From Ceriagrion tenellum (Eukaryota > Arthropoda > Insecta > Odonata > Coenagrionidae), in contig OY720635.1 in the NCBI GenBank assembly GCA_963169105.1, positions 130,305,894-130,369,893 on the forward strand: a DNA stretch of 64,000 nt, written 5' to 3'. The translations under genes were made by a program, and so were the position numbers. Positions 45,930 to 56,527 of the stretch are shown one piece after another; positions within the stretch are counted from its first letter, which is position 1, and each line of letters opens with the position of its first letter. The notes under the pieces were generated by a model, which searched no databases, had not been told where the DNA came from, and worked only from the letters and a program-made list of their open reading frames with translations.

Positions 45930-46559
45930 GCCGCGTCTACACCGACCACTTAAGTGAAAACTGAATTGCACTTATCACTTAAGTGTACCGTGTAGACTCC
46001 CTCTCATCGCTTAAGTGACAAGTCCTCTTAAGTGGACTTGGGGACCCCTAATTAAGTGGACTTGGGTGATATCGGTAGTGTTTCTCCGAGGTGATCGAGG
46101 TCTTGCGCTGTCTTCGATAGATCGTAGAGTTTCGACAGTCAAACGCATCACACTTGCGTTAACTACTTTTGTTACCCTAGCCCACAGCCCACGGCCCAAT
46201 TTTTTATTTACAAGTACTTTACTTGTATTTTTACTTGTTTTTACTGTTGGCACTGGTGACTTCAAAGCTCGATTTGAATCACTTGGGCTGTGGGCTAGGG
46301 TAACGAAAGCGTGTTTACATTATTTGTAAGAGGAGTTTAGTTTTTGTGCTCGTATTATTCTTAATTCATTACTTTTGCGCTGTTATGCTTGTTTATGAAT
46401 CACCAAAATATACTCAAACTCTCGCACGATGCGAAGTTCTTTCCATGAACACTAGCTGGGGCAATGTTAGATTCAATATCTGCGTGTAGGCGCTCGTCTG
46501 CATTTAAGTGCTGCTATTAAGTAAACCCTACATAAGAGCACATTCAGTGTAGATGAGGC
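45930..46559. mobile_element. Candidate palindrome-rich MITE (copy 2)
   Basis: Duplicate of 34268-34897, including the nested inverted-repeat element (46167-46309). No differences noted. Confidence 0.45.
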
Positions 46560-46651
46560 ATTTTTTTTGTTTTAAGTATTCTACCGGTAAAGGTAGGTTT
46601 TGTTGAATATCAGATAATCTCCTCCCGGATTTCTACACATTCAGGGGCCTA

Positions 46652-47132
46652 TCTTCCTCTAGCAGATCTCTCTTCGCATCAGGTTGCGATCTACCTTTCT
46701 TAATCTCGTCTACGAAGACTATTCTCTTTCTTCCCCTTCACCGCTTGCCCAGTATTCTTCTCTCTGTTCCATTCTTGAGCGACCCATCGCCCCTAATTAC
46801 ATCCTCCAGCCTCCTACCCTACCGATACCGCATTTCATTCAGAAGTTTCCTTTCCTCGCCCACTATACCTGGCTCTTCCTCGTTAGTCTTCCTATCCGTC
46901 CACCTCACATTCTCCATCCTTCTCCCCATTCACATCTCAAGTATCTGCAGCCTATTCTCGTCCTCCTTTCTTAGGGTCCACGTTTCTGCCCCATACGACG
47001 CTACGCTCCATATCAAGCTCTTCACCAGCCTCTTCTTCACATCCTTACCCAATGTCCCCGTCATCAGCTCCCTCCTTCTACTAAACGTCTTCTTATCTAG
47101 CTGCATTCTCTTCCGTACGTCTTCGCTTCTTC
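46652..47132 (-). mobile_element. Endonuclease-RT type LINE relic (copy 2)
   Basis: Duplicate of 34990-35470 with the same stops. Confidence 0.75.
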
Positions 47133-47136
47133 TTCT

Positions 47137-47346
47137 TCTTAGTGGCTCTACAGCCCTATGTGGGCCGTGACCTGCTGCACTATTACCCTCCAGTCATTCC
47201 GGTCGGAGGTTATGTCTCGCCATCCACGAATTCCCATCTGATTAAGAACGCACTGAACTTGATCTATCCATCTGTTTGTTAGGACGTCCCTGTCCTCTTC
47301 TTTTGTACAGCTGAAGACTTGAGACTCTCCGTATGCCTTTGATAGT
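47137..47346 (-). mobile_element. LINE C-terminal fragment at block end (copy 2)
   Basis: Duplicate of 35475-35684. After 47346 the sequence continues CGAGGCTATAGGG. I could not tell whether this is the LINE's own continuation or the flank of an older insertion. Confidence 0.65.
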
Positions 47347-47995
47347 CGAGGCTATAGGGACAGTAAAAATACCTTCAGCCTTCAGCATTGTTTACTCTAG
47401 TATTAGTCCTTTATAAAACTGGGACACATGCAATGAAGGTAGCCATGGAGATCTATGGAGAAAAGAGGAGGGAGTAGACTGTGGGGTGGGGAAGACTTCT
47501 AAAGAAAGGCCCTCGACAAAGGAGGTCGCGGGTTCGGTTTTTCTTCGAGACGGTTGATCTCTCTCTCTTGGCTCCGTGGGGAGTGAACACGCGTTGCGAA
47601 ACGGCTCACTTCGTCGTCTCCATTCGGCTCGCAGTGTCAATCGCCGCTGCCGCGCCGTCGTCTGCGATTTTATATTGTTTGTCTCTTCTCATTCTTCTCC
47701 GTGCCGGCAGGAGGAGGGAGGGAGGGAGTGGCACTTTAATAGGGAGGGGATGAATAAGCGAAAATAACACCGAGGCACGCTTTGACATGCTCGTAAGGTG
47801 TGAGAGGGGAGGATAGGTCGTCTATAGAGTGATGGTCAAAGAACGGACGGCCCTCTTCTCGACCGTGTCAATAACGAGACGACTCGATAAGTGGTAAACG
47901 CGCCCAACTATTTCGATTGGGCCGAAGTCTTAAGACTCCCTGCAAGAAGCTGTGGCTTTTGATTTTTGGGGTCGGATTGGGGTTGCCTGGGTTCA
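47347..47995. promoter_or_regulatory. Unassigned DNA with CpG-richer core
   Basis: The core, about 47515-47730, is CG-rich (for example CGCCGCTGCCGCGCCGTCG near 47642) with overlapping open frames on both strands and no domain. AGGTCGCGGGTTCGG near 47524 resembles the B-box region of the family T SINE but stops abruptly. Regulatory DNA is possible but unsupported. Confidence 0.2.
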
Positions 47996-47999
47996 ATCT

Positions 48000-48374
48000 T
48001 CATTGTACTCGACGTGTCAAGAATTTACCCTGTCTTCTAACACACGCACCTGAGAAGGGTTGCAAGAGACTTATATAGATTGTATTCTTCGTTAGATGAG
48101 CCTTACGAAAGCATAGTTATGAAACTGTATATAAACGCTCAACATAGGTGTCACTCACATTAGCGTCCCGTGAGAAATGAGTGATCGGTTTGCACAACCT
48201 ACCTGGTTTGACCTAACCCGACTTTCTGTTATTAGCCTTTGGACAGGAGTCACCGGCGGTGTGAAAATAGGTGTGCGGCGGTGTGAAAGGAGTCATGAGG
48301 GGTCATATGCACAAAAACTCGCGCTCAAACTCATGTAATCTTCATCAAAAGCCGTTTTGAATGACGGGTGTTGT
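48000..48374 (+). repeat. Left arm of long inverted repeat
   Basis: Pairs with 49971-50316. Inner edge at GACGGGTGTTGT. Similarity may extend a few bases outward (GTTCAATCTT). Confidence 0.9.
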
Positions 48375-49970
48375 AAATATAGAGAGTTATGTAGCTCCCT
48401 AACCTGGGCTTTATCAATCGATGTGCTGTAGTATGAATGGAGCGCTATCGAGCAACAGACAGCTGGAACTCGAAGCCAGAGAGGACATAATATTGTACGT
48501 GTAATTGTAAAGACTAATCACCTTTTTTTTCAGTCAAGTGCGACAACCACTCTTAACGAAACAGCGCACTTGCCTTCTACTCGCTACTTGCCCATCGCGT
48601 TCTTCAAAACAGATCGGGATCGAGTTCACGAGCGTTGGAAATGAAGTGAATTCGATAACTTCATCTGCCATTGTTTTTTTTTGTTTATCTTCAATTGATG
48701 TGTCAAAAATGTATAAAATGTTTAATTATTGATCGGAAATAAAGCAGTTTTTACTGCATATTTGAAACAAATTCGATAATTATTCACGAGGCATTTTTAC
48801 CGTCTCTGTTGTCAACCGAAAGAATGTTGTCAGCTACCTACCGGCAGGTTACCGAACGTTTTCCCTGCATTCATTGCTGTAATCATCGTCCCCTGTCAGG
48901 CTAAAGGCGCCGATATTCAATAAATTCAACACCTTGAATAATATGGTCCCCATATGTGCTGTCGAGAGTAATTTTGTGAATAGTACCAAATATTCTTTCA
49001 TTTTTTATCCTTAAAGATTTATTAAATAACAAGCGCATTAAGGAAATTATTGAATCTTTATAACATCAAGAAAATTCTCCGCTTTTTGTCAGTTCATACA
49101 ACATTTAAGCAGCAGTATGGCTGACGGCGTCCGCAGCCTGATTTTGACCACAGATTATTGAAGATTAGAAATTTACTCCTCGCATATATTTGTTCTCGCG
49201 TTTACACTGAAAAAAATTACCGTTTGAATTATATTTGTGCACAGGTCTCCTAGTTCTGCATGATATGAACACTTAGTTTTCATATCAGAAGTCAAAAAAA
49301 CTATGGCTGGTTTTCCACAGTTCTTTCCTGCATTAATTACAAGATATGAATAACTAAATTGGGTTTGATTTAGTTTTCAGAGCACGGGTTCCTATCTTTG
49401 CATATTTTCCCTCTAGGTTCTCCTACATCATTGACTCTGCTCATAGACGCAAACTTGAGCTCGCCTCGGGAAGACAGCCCACGAACTTCGGGCATTTTGC
49501 CGACATTCTCTTGTAGAGGCGTGGAAGAAGTTCCCCGAGCCCCGTCAGCCGCAAACAAAACACTTATTAGCATATTTTTTTCGCGCGCCCATTAAAACAC
49601 ATGAGTTTATGAAACCTAAGCGTCCGTGGTGACGACTGACGAGGTGAATTACAAATGTTTATTGATGTATGTAGCCACTTAACGATAATATACATCGATT
49701 TATAGGCAGTTGTAAGAGCATAAACATACGTTTTCTTAAGAGGGTAGATTTTGTGTGAGTTCTATATGTGATAGGCCGTTTGTATATCATGAGATTCCAC
49801 GCTGTAGGCCAGTGGAGAAAGAAAAAGCTATAAGTTTTAAATTCTTTTGAAGCCCGAGGAAGAAACTTATTTGAAAAATTTCTCAATTCTTACCGAGTAT
49901 TGACCGACTCATATCAAGCTCAGAGCATTGATAAAAAGCCGTTTGCATATGAATGTTATTTGAATAAGGG

Positions 49971-50316
49971 ACGACACCCGTCATTCAAAACGGCTTTTGA
50001 TGAAGATTAAATGGGTTTTGAGCGCGAGTTTTTGTGCATATGACCCCTCATGACTCCTATTTTCACACCGCCGGTGACTGCTGTCAAAAGCCTAATATCA
50101 GAAAGTCGGGTTAGGTCAGGGTTGTGCAAACCGGTAACTCATTTCTCACGGGACGCTAATGTGAGTGACATCTATGTTGAGCGTTTATTCACAGTTTCAT
50201 AAATATGCTTTCGTAAGGCTCATCTAACGAAGAATACAATCTATATAAGTCTCTTGCAACCCTTCTCTGTGCGTGTGTTGGGAGACAGGGTAAATTCTCG
50301 AAGGATCGAGTATGAT
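49971..50316 (-). repeat. Right arm of long inverted repeat
   Basis: Reverse complement of the left arm, without its ~21-bp internal duplication. Inner edge at ACGACACCCGTC, outer edge near TCGAGTATGATGA. Confidence 0.9.
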
Positions 50317-50380
50317 GATAGAACACGGGCATTTCGGGAACCTAGAATAATTAACAGAATATAGCGAAAGCGTCTGATCA

Positions 50381-50590
50381 CACATTCCCCGTATCAATGC
50401 GGGCCAACGTATGTTGTGGCGATATCGCCAATAGAGGTATGTGAACAGGCATCAAATAGCATTTTACAATTAGACGTCCAAGGCGGACAAACACTTCAGT
50501 AAACGATCGGAAGGGTATCCTTCCGCCCGTTATTATACATGGAACTCTATTTAACTTAAAGAGCTCCTTTCAACAGGTGCGGCAGGATGT
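50381..50590 (-). repeat. Dispersed repeat P, copy 3
   Basis: ATTCCCCGTATCAATGCGGG through GGCGGACAAACACTTCAGTA and GGAACTCTATTTAACTTAAA aligns with 32555-32770. The minus strand reads VFVRLGRLIVKCYLMPVHIP, then LLAISPQHTLARIDTGNV. It begins about 65 bases beyond the long inverted-repeat element. Confidence 0.55.
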
Positions 50591-52280
50591 GCTTGGTCAT
50601 TAACCTAGCAAGTGGGAGAAAAAAGAAAGGGGAAGAGAACAGAGGAGTATTTCATGTTTACGGGGTGTCTTAATGTCATGTGCTGTTTTATTATCATCGC
50701 TATTGTTGCGTGGAAAGTGGGAGTTTGTGTCTTTATAATGTCGGCATTGTGTCTTCCTCATTTTATCACTTCTATCAGTTCTTAAGATTAAGTGCGAAAT
50801 CGAAATAATATCCTCCGTGTCGTACTGAAACTCACCTGATCTGAATTCTTTAAAGTAATTTAAGCTTAGCGACACGCAGTTTTATTATGTCGACGTTGGT
50901 TTCACAAACTTATGCCATCATCAAGTTTCTTGGGTTCCATTTTGCGATCTTATAGACGTTTAAAAAAGGAAAATTTCGTATAATCTATCAAAAATAAACA
51001 TATATAACCTGTTAATGGCATAAGTTTGTCGCAGATTAGGTTAGTGTAAAAAATTGTGTGGAAATTAAAACGAATCGAAGCGATCGCCTCCAAAGGTGTA
51101 ATGAAGGTTGGAATGGTTTTGAGACTAGGTTAACACTTTCTATCGAAAATATTAAAAGCAGAGAGGGTTGGTAAGGCGTTTCCCAAGTGCAGTAAGTCTA
51201 TGAGCATGAAACAAATGGGGTGAAGTTGAAATATAAGCCAATTTGTACTAGTTTTCAACGCAAAACGTTGATGTACCATCTTCACCCCATTTTGCGTGGT
51301 GATGGTAGTACAAATTCCACCATTTTTTCTTAGCGTGTAGAGCTTTTTATTTATAAAATCCAAACATGATAGCGATAAGTAACTAGATTAATTTTTCCTG
51401 GAAAAATTCTATTGAAAATAACGGAATGTTGAGTACAGAAGACCTCCAAAAACTCTTTAGCTGTACCGGCTTCACCCCGGTTTATGGTAGCTCTAATTCA
51501 CACTTTCTTCTCTCGTTACAGCTTTAAACTTAGCTTACGGCTTTCCTAATACTTGGTTTACATTGTCCTTCTTTATATAATTCTGTATCAGTGTTGCCGG
51601 GTGATAAGTGTCAAGCTGGTGATTTATTAAAATGGTCGCAGACTGCAAATGATTCATTGGTGGCAACAATCTATATTTGACGCATTTCTACGGCCTGCTA
51701 GGTTTTGTGGTTCGGGGAACATCTCGGTCTGGCATATATGGTTTGTTTTATGCACTAAAGTCTTGCTTGAACTCAGCTATAATGTATAGCAGCTATAGAT
51801 TTAAAACCATTTATTGTTAACAAGTCATTGGCCTATTCATCTGCACCGTGATGACTTCTTTTTATAAAAAAAAACTTTTTTCTCATAGGAATCATGAAGT
51901 CGGAATAAAATAAGTACAAATGATTGTGAGAATAATTACAGTTGGTGTGCTAACAAAGTAGGCCTTTGACTCCACAAAACCGTGTGGTAAATTTTTACAT
52001 GGGGTGATTATTATATACCTATTTTTTTTTGGAAAGTCGAAATCTATTCTACACCCATTTCTCTGGATTTTATCTAAAAAAATTCGTTATTCAGTGTATT
52101 GCTTGGATACCTGCTGTTGACATGACTATGGCCTGGGCGACACCTATACCTGGCCTTCGGAGTTTCAAGGTCCTCGGGGATCTTTTTTTTAAGATCTCCA
52201 AAGCCTCTTTGAATTGTCTTGACGACGCATCACCTCCGTTAGATGACTGACATAATTATGCGACGAAAAGAATGAAGGAT
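50591..52280. other. Unassigned DNA with one short inverted repeat
   Basis: No supported gene. A perfect 13-bp inverted repeat (AAATGGGGTGAAG, 51213-51225 and 51280-51292) with a 54-base loop is the only structure noted. Confidence 0.3.
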
Positions 52281-52287
52281 GACATCC

Positions 52288-52905
52288 CTATTCTTCCTCG
52301 GAGCGATCCGAACGGGGTCGATAACTGTGCCAAAGAAGTGCAGGTGCGAAAAACAGTGAATGCTGATTGGATGAGACGGAAGAATGGTTTTTCGTCATGG
52401 AAAAATATTTCGGTCCGACGAGTGCTCGCCCATGTGCGTGGTTGTTGCGTGCCATTGGGAGAGGACTAATTTTGCTCTGGAATGCCGTGCGACCGATACA
52501 ATGGGGAAAGCGAATTCTTAATTTCACTCCAAGATTTAGATGTTCACTGTTTGACACCTCTGCTTTGGCCTCGCCCACTCTCCTCCCTCCTCTCTTTCTC
52601 TCTCTTCTTCTCCTCCCCGGGCCCCCACAACCCCTCAACTCGCCCTCCTTCGATTTCTCCCTCGTCGATTATCATTGTTTCCTCCTCGGCGGCGCGCGGC
52701 CATTTGCCTGGAAACAGGCGGGAGTTTGATTTATGCCTGTGCGTACCCCCCTCTCCTTACTCCCCCTTCCTGCATCCTCGATTGTATTTATTCCGTGCAA
52801 TTACTCAGCCTTCGTATATCGTCACTCCAATCACTCCTGCGTTTTCTCTTTCTATGGACGCCGTCCAATCTTACAGAGATCGTTTAACGAGTCTCGATAC
52901 CACAA
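52288..52905. promoter_or_regulatory. GC- and CT-rich segment, possible regulatory or exonic DNA
   Basis: Several long overlapping open frames on both strands (116 codons minus; 120 and 183 codons plus) reflect low stop density in CT-rich sequence around 52560-52680. The plus frames are Pro/Ser/Leu-rich with no domain. Coding is not supported. The 183-codon frame runs into the MITE at 52956. Confidence 0.2.
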
Positions 52906-52955
52906 CTATTAGAACGATAGTCGTTGATATTTTCCATTGTTGTCATTCGTCTTTA

Positions 52956-53646
52956 GGCGGGTTTATACGTATGAAAGGCACTCCAATGACAGTAGCCTTG
53001 GAAGTCGCTTGTAAGAGACACTTCGATGTGTAAGCACCCACTTTCACGGCAGTAGGGGTCGATAGTGGTGGTAATGGACCGCGGTTGCTACTTACAAGTC
53101 AAAATAGACTGGCTTCTTCTTTGCTTGCAAGTAGAATATCGATTCCGCGATAAAATCGCATCATATCCGGGGGAATCTTGGTCACATGACAGCAAACGGA
53201 GATTTAAAATGTAAATAACGAATAACTTACTTAGTAGGAGGACTCATTGTGCATATGTAAACATTTATTTGTGCTTTAAAGTATTTTAAAAGCTAAAGAA
53301 ACTCTCAAGTAAGCTTTATGACTTATCTCTTATCATATAGTTATTATTATTGTTACAATTGACAAACTTGATTCGACGTAATAATGAATAATTATTGTAT
53401 TTCATACAAGTAAATTAAACCCACGTATACATGTGAGACACAAACAGCGTTGTACGACGCCATTATTGCCAAATTTAGGCGATTTTCGTAGTTAACCTAT
53501 ACATAATTTACTCCCGTCGTCTATTTGTTTGGAAAAAGTTGGAAGTAATGTGTGAGCGGAACGATGCCCTGCAAGTGGCGATACGATTTGAGATATCGCT
53601 ACACTCACTACTTCCATAGAAGTCTACTTCCATGTGTAAACCCGCC
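52956..53646. mobile_element. 691-bp MITE-like element
   Basis: The terminal inverted repeats GGCGGGTTTATAC (left) and GTGTAAACCCGCC (right) agree at 12 of 13 bases. TTTA occurs on both sides (52952-52955 and 53647-53650), a plausible TTA/TTTA target duplication. No transposase frame is present. Beyond the TTTA, a 45-bp sequence (52910-52954) is repeated directly after the element (53649-53693) with two mismatches, too long for a usual target duplication. Confidence 0.7.
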
Positions 53647-53711
53647 TTTAGAACGATAGTCGTTGATATTTTCCATTGTTGTCATTTGTATTTGGTACAC
53701 ACCGATTGGTT

Positions 53712-54632
53712 GTGAAGACCGAATAAATGAGCCGGGATGTGTGGCAACACAGGACTTTGTCTGATTCTCGGAGAATCGCTAAAAGATCAAGGGCCGTATT
53801 CATAGTCGTTACCTGGGTGTTCCCCAGATGTAGGGGAACCCCTAGGCTCAGAAATGGTATTCATAATGGTTAGCCATGCCCTGCCGTCCCCTAACTCTCC
53901 CGCAGGCCGCACATTTCCTGGGTGAGGTCTGAAGCTTACCCAAAGCTCCCATAACGCAGGACGGCTGCCTATCGCGTGGGTCGGATTGATACTATTGTAC
54001 TAAAGACTGTACGCGAATTTATCAGTAACTTTACATAGTAACGTCTTCTGTTTACAAACACGGGTACTTATTGAACCACCCTCGCATTTCTCATCATTCA
54101 AATTACATAAATATTTAAGTAATATCATAAAAATTCTCCCATATTCCTTCAATCATTTTTCATCAACGTCGGGAAACAGTAGAGTATATTATTGTTTATA
54201 GCGCGCTTGGTTACGGTGAAAAATGAGCATCTAATTCATCGAGAAACGATCAGCGGAACGATTAATATATACATTTCTGAGGGATTGTTGCCAAATCTCT
54301 TACCCAGGCGTCCTTTGGCTGGGGAATGCCCAAGTACGTTTTATGAATCGCTCAGCGTAGGGGACCCCTAGGTGTTACCTGGCTTGGGGATACTCAGGTA
54401 ACCCCTAGGAATACGATTGTCCATACGGGCACAAGGGTCTGGGTTCCATAACTCTTTGGTAAATTACATTCGAGTGCTATCCTTGTTGCCAAATTTAATC
54501 GGCGCAAATCAATGGATCGTCGACTCAGGGGTGACCAAGTGAGGAGATTGGCTATGAAACCAACTTCAGCCCTGGAAATAAGCGGTAACCCTATAGTGTC
54601 GAGGCCCTGGAATACATTATTGCGTTCGAATT
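53712..54632. repeat. Tandem unit 1, interrupted by MITE
   Basis: GTGAAGACCGAA through GAGGCCCTGGAATA and TTGCGTTCGAATTC, without the 641-bp insertion, aligns with 54672-54940. Shared blocks include GGACTTTGTCTGAT, TTGTTGCCAAATTTAATCGG and GCGCAAA-CAATGGATCGTC. Confidence 0.85.
53791..54431. mobile_element. 641-bp MITE with 3-bp target duplication
   Basis: It starts GGGCCGTATTCATAGTCG and ends CGATTGTCCATACGGGCA, an imperfect terminal inverted repeat. CAA flanks both ends (53788-53790, 54432-54434). Tandem unit 2 has the uninterrupted sequence GAGATCAAGGGTCTGGG, so the insertion point is defined to the base. A GGGCCGTATTC-type end and a 3-bp duplication suggest the PIF/Harbinger group, an inference since its usual target is TWA. 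CCCCTAGG words recur as subterminal repeats. No transposase. Confidence 0.85.
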
Positions 54633-54671
54633 CAAACGAAAGCGCATATCATAGTGAAGTGAAGTGAGTGA

Positions 54672-54940
54672 AGACCGAAGCGGTGAGACGGGAAATGTGG
54701 CTACAGAGGACTTTGTCTGATCCTCGGGGAATCGTTTTGAGATCAAGGGTCTGGGTTCCATAACTCTGTGGTAAATTGCAGTCGAGTGGTATCCTTGTTG
54801 CCAAATTTAATCGGCGCAAACCAATGGATCGTCTACTCAAGGGTGACCTAGGGAGGAGGTTGGCTGTGAAACCAGCTTCATCCCTCGTAATGAACGGTAA
54901 AACTATAGAGTCGAGGCCCTGGAATAAATTGTTGCGTTCA
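54672..54940. repeat. Tandem unit 2 (empty MITE site)
   Basis: ~270-bp direct repeat of unit 1 lacking the MITE. A 63-codon minus-strand open frame crosses it but has no domain. It begins after a short GTGAA/GTGAG repeat (54655-54672). Confidence 0.85.
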
Positions 54941-56527
54941 TTATAGTCTGCGGTAACGTTTACGACCTCGGCTCTTCGTTTAAGGCTTTCGCACCGATCC
55001 TTAAGGCCGTGTCACTGGGTGGGGAGGTAATAGGTTGGCTGTTACGCATGGACCCCATAGCGGGAGCGCTCTCGTGAATGAAGCGCTGTCGGGAATTTGA
55101 CTTGACATTTCTTGTTCCAATCGATCATTCAACGAAAGACGTGACTCGAGCGTCAACGGACGAAATTCATTCTGGCTCGTCCTCCAAACATTCTCTGATT
55201 TATGGCTAGATGAATACCTAAAACCAATGATGGGCTTGTTAATCCGCCGACCCTCAACCTCCATCGAGTTTCGTTCGACATATTGTGGTCTTTCCGCGTT
55301 AAAAACTGTGGCTATACGCTACTCAGCCACCGCCAATAATTATCCTAACCATTTTGAAATTATTCAGTGAATTTTGTTGTTGCATGGACTGCCTGCTTTA
55401 TTGTTCTTAGAGTTCGGTGTTCAAAAAGTCTTACAATCTGTTGCGTTTCCATAATCGGGGTATATTAGTTTTATCCTATCCTTAATACCACTGGTGGCAT
55501 CTTCTGAGCATCTTCGGCCGTATTTTTTAATTTCGGCTAAAACGTACAGGCAAGGTGACTAACTTTATCAGTTCGTTAGAGCACTTATAATTAGGCTAAA
55601 CGTGCTATTCATTGATAATTTTTGGCAAGCTACCAAGAGCTACTAACTTAGTATGCTTCCATCGCCGCTATCATGACGGAGTATACAATACTAGGTCGTG
55701 ACTGCCCTTAAGACAACGATACAACTCTTGGCAACACTGTCACAGGCTTCTGTGAACTTGAATTCGTTTGGCATGCATCAATCATTCTCACTCAATAAAT
55801 GGTAATCAAGATCAATTAATGAAAATTCAATTTTGCCACATTACAAGAGGAATAAAAAATACTTATTCCATAGGTAGCCTAAGAAAACCTTCTCAGCTAT
55901 TTGACACAAGTTTTTTATCGTATTTTAATTGATAAAAGCAGTATTTGAAGCACTTTACGCTTTTTATCTATTTTAATTTATAAATCCCAGTCAAGCATAC
56001 ATTAAAAGACCCCTTTTAGGTATAAAAAAAACAATCGGTGTACAATGGGAACGTCTCTGCAGTATTTAGTCTCTTTATTTATCCTGTTTTTTATGATACC
56101 TTGAAAAAAGTTCCGGTAAATGCTCGCCCTAGCAGGATCTTTCGACTAAATTATTTTTCGACCCCTAGAAAAGGTTCTGGATAGAATGCTTGGACAGTAC
56201 TAAAAGGAAAAATGTTAAAGGGGGATGTAGCTCAAACCAAGCAAAAAAATAAAAAAAGGCAAATACGGCGATTTTTTGCTTCCGGGCATTATTACACCGG
56301 TCGGTGCGTCCGTTCGCTCATTATCTAAAGACGCTGAGATACTAATATGTTGTTGGGTTAATGTTTTGGGAGCTTTCTGTAATAATGAGTAAACTTGTGT
56401 TTGGAGCATTTTTGTGGGGAACATGGGCAACTTGTAATTTTATCATTGAAATAAACTAGGCTATTAAAATTTTTCTAAATTTTTCAACATTAATTGATTC
56501 GGAATCGAAGTTTATATTACGTTCACT
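54941..56527. other. Unassigned DNA
   Basis: No gene supported. An 87-codon minus-strand frame at 55001-55264 lies in somewhat CpG-richer DNA without a domain. GGGGGATGTAGCTCA at 56220 looks like a tRNA start but no cloverleaf follows. Confidence 0.3.

Larger units (their letters stand above)
35699..47346. repeat. 11.65-kb tandem segmental duplication, copy 2
   Basis: Direct repeat of 24027-35684. By eye, about 45-50 single-base differences fall before about 41,050 and only about five after it, plus the length differences listed for copy 1. The relics below are the same insertions as in copy 1, inherited by duplication rather than independent events. Confidence 0.97.
48000..50316. mobile_element. 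2.3-kb element with ~350-bp terminal inverted repeats
   Basis: The left arm 48000-48374 and right arm 49971-50316 are reverse complements at roughly 95% identity by eye. Shared blocks include GAATTTACCCTGTC, AGAAGGGTTGCAAGAGACTT, CATTAGCGTCCCGTGAGAAA, GACCTAACCCGACTTTC and CAAAAGCCGTTTTGAATGAC. The left arm carries an extra ~21-bp GGCGGTGTGAAA-type duplication. The 1.6-kb interior has only short open frames (64 and 67 codons) with no transposase motif. The structure suggests a non-autonomous long-TIR DNA transposon (foldback- or Mutator-like). Two inverted copies of one repeat is the alternative. No target-site duplication was confirmed. Confidence 0.7.

Noticed and set aside
24027..47346. 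Composite transposon with the duplicated block as cargo
   Set aside because: The two copies are direct and adjacent with a filler; no terminal inverted repeats or target duplication flank the pair.
52482..53033. 183-codon plus frame
   Set aside because: Runs through CT-rich DNA and into a MITE; no domain.
56219..56260. tRNA-like start GGGGGATGTAGCTCA
   Set aside because: No anticodon arm, B-box or acceptor pairing follows.
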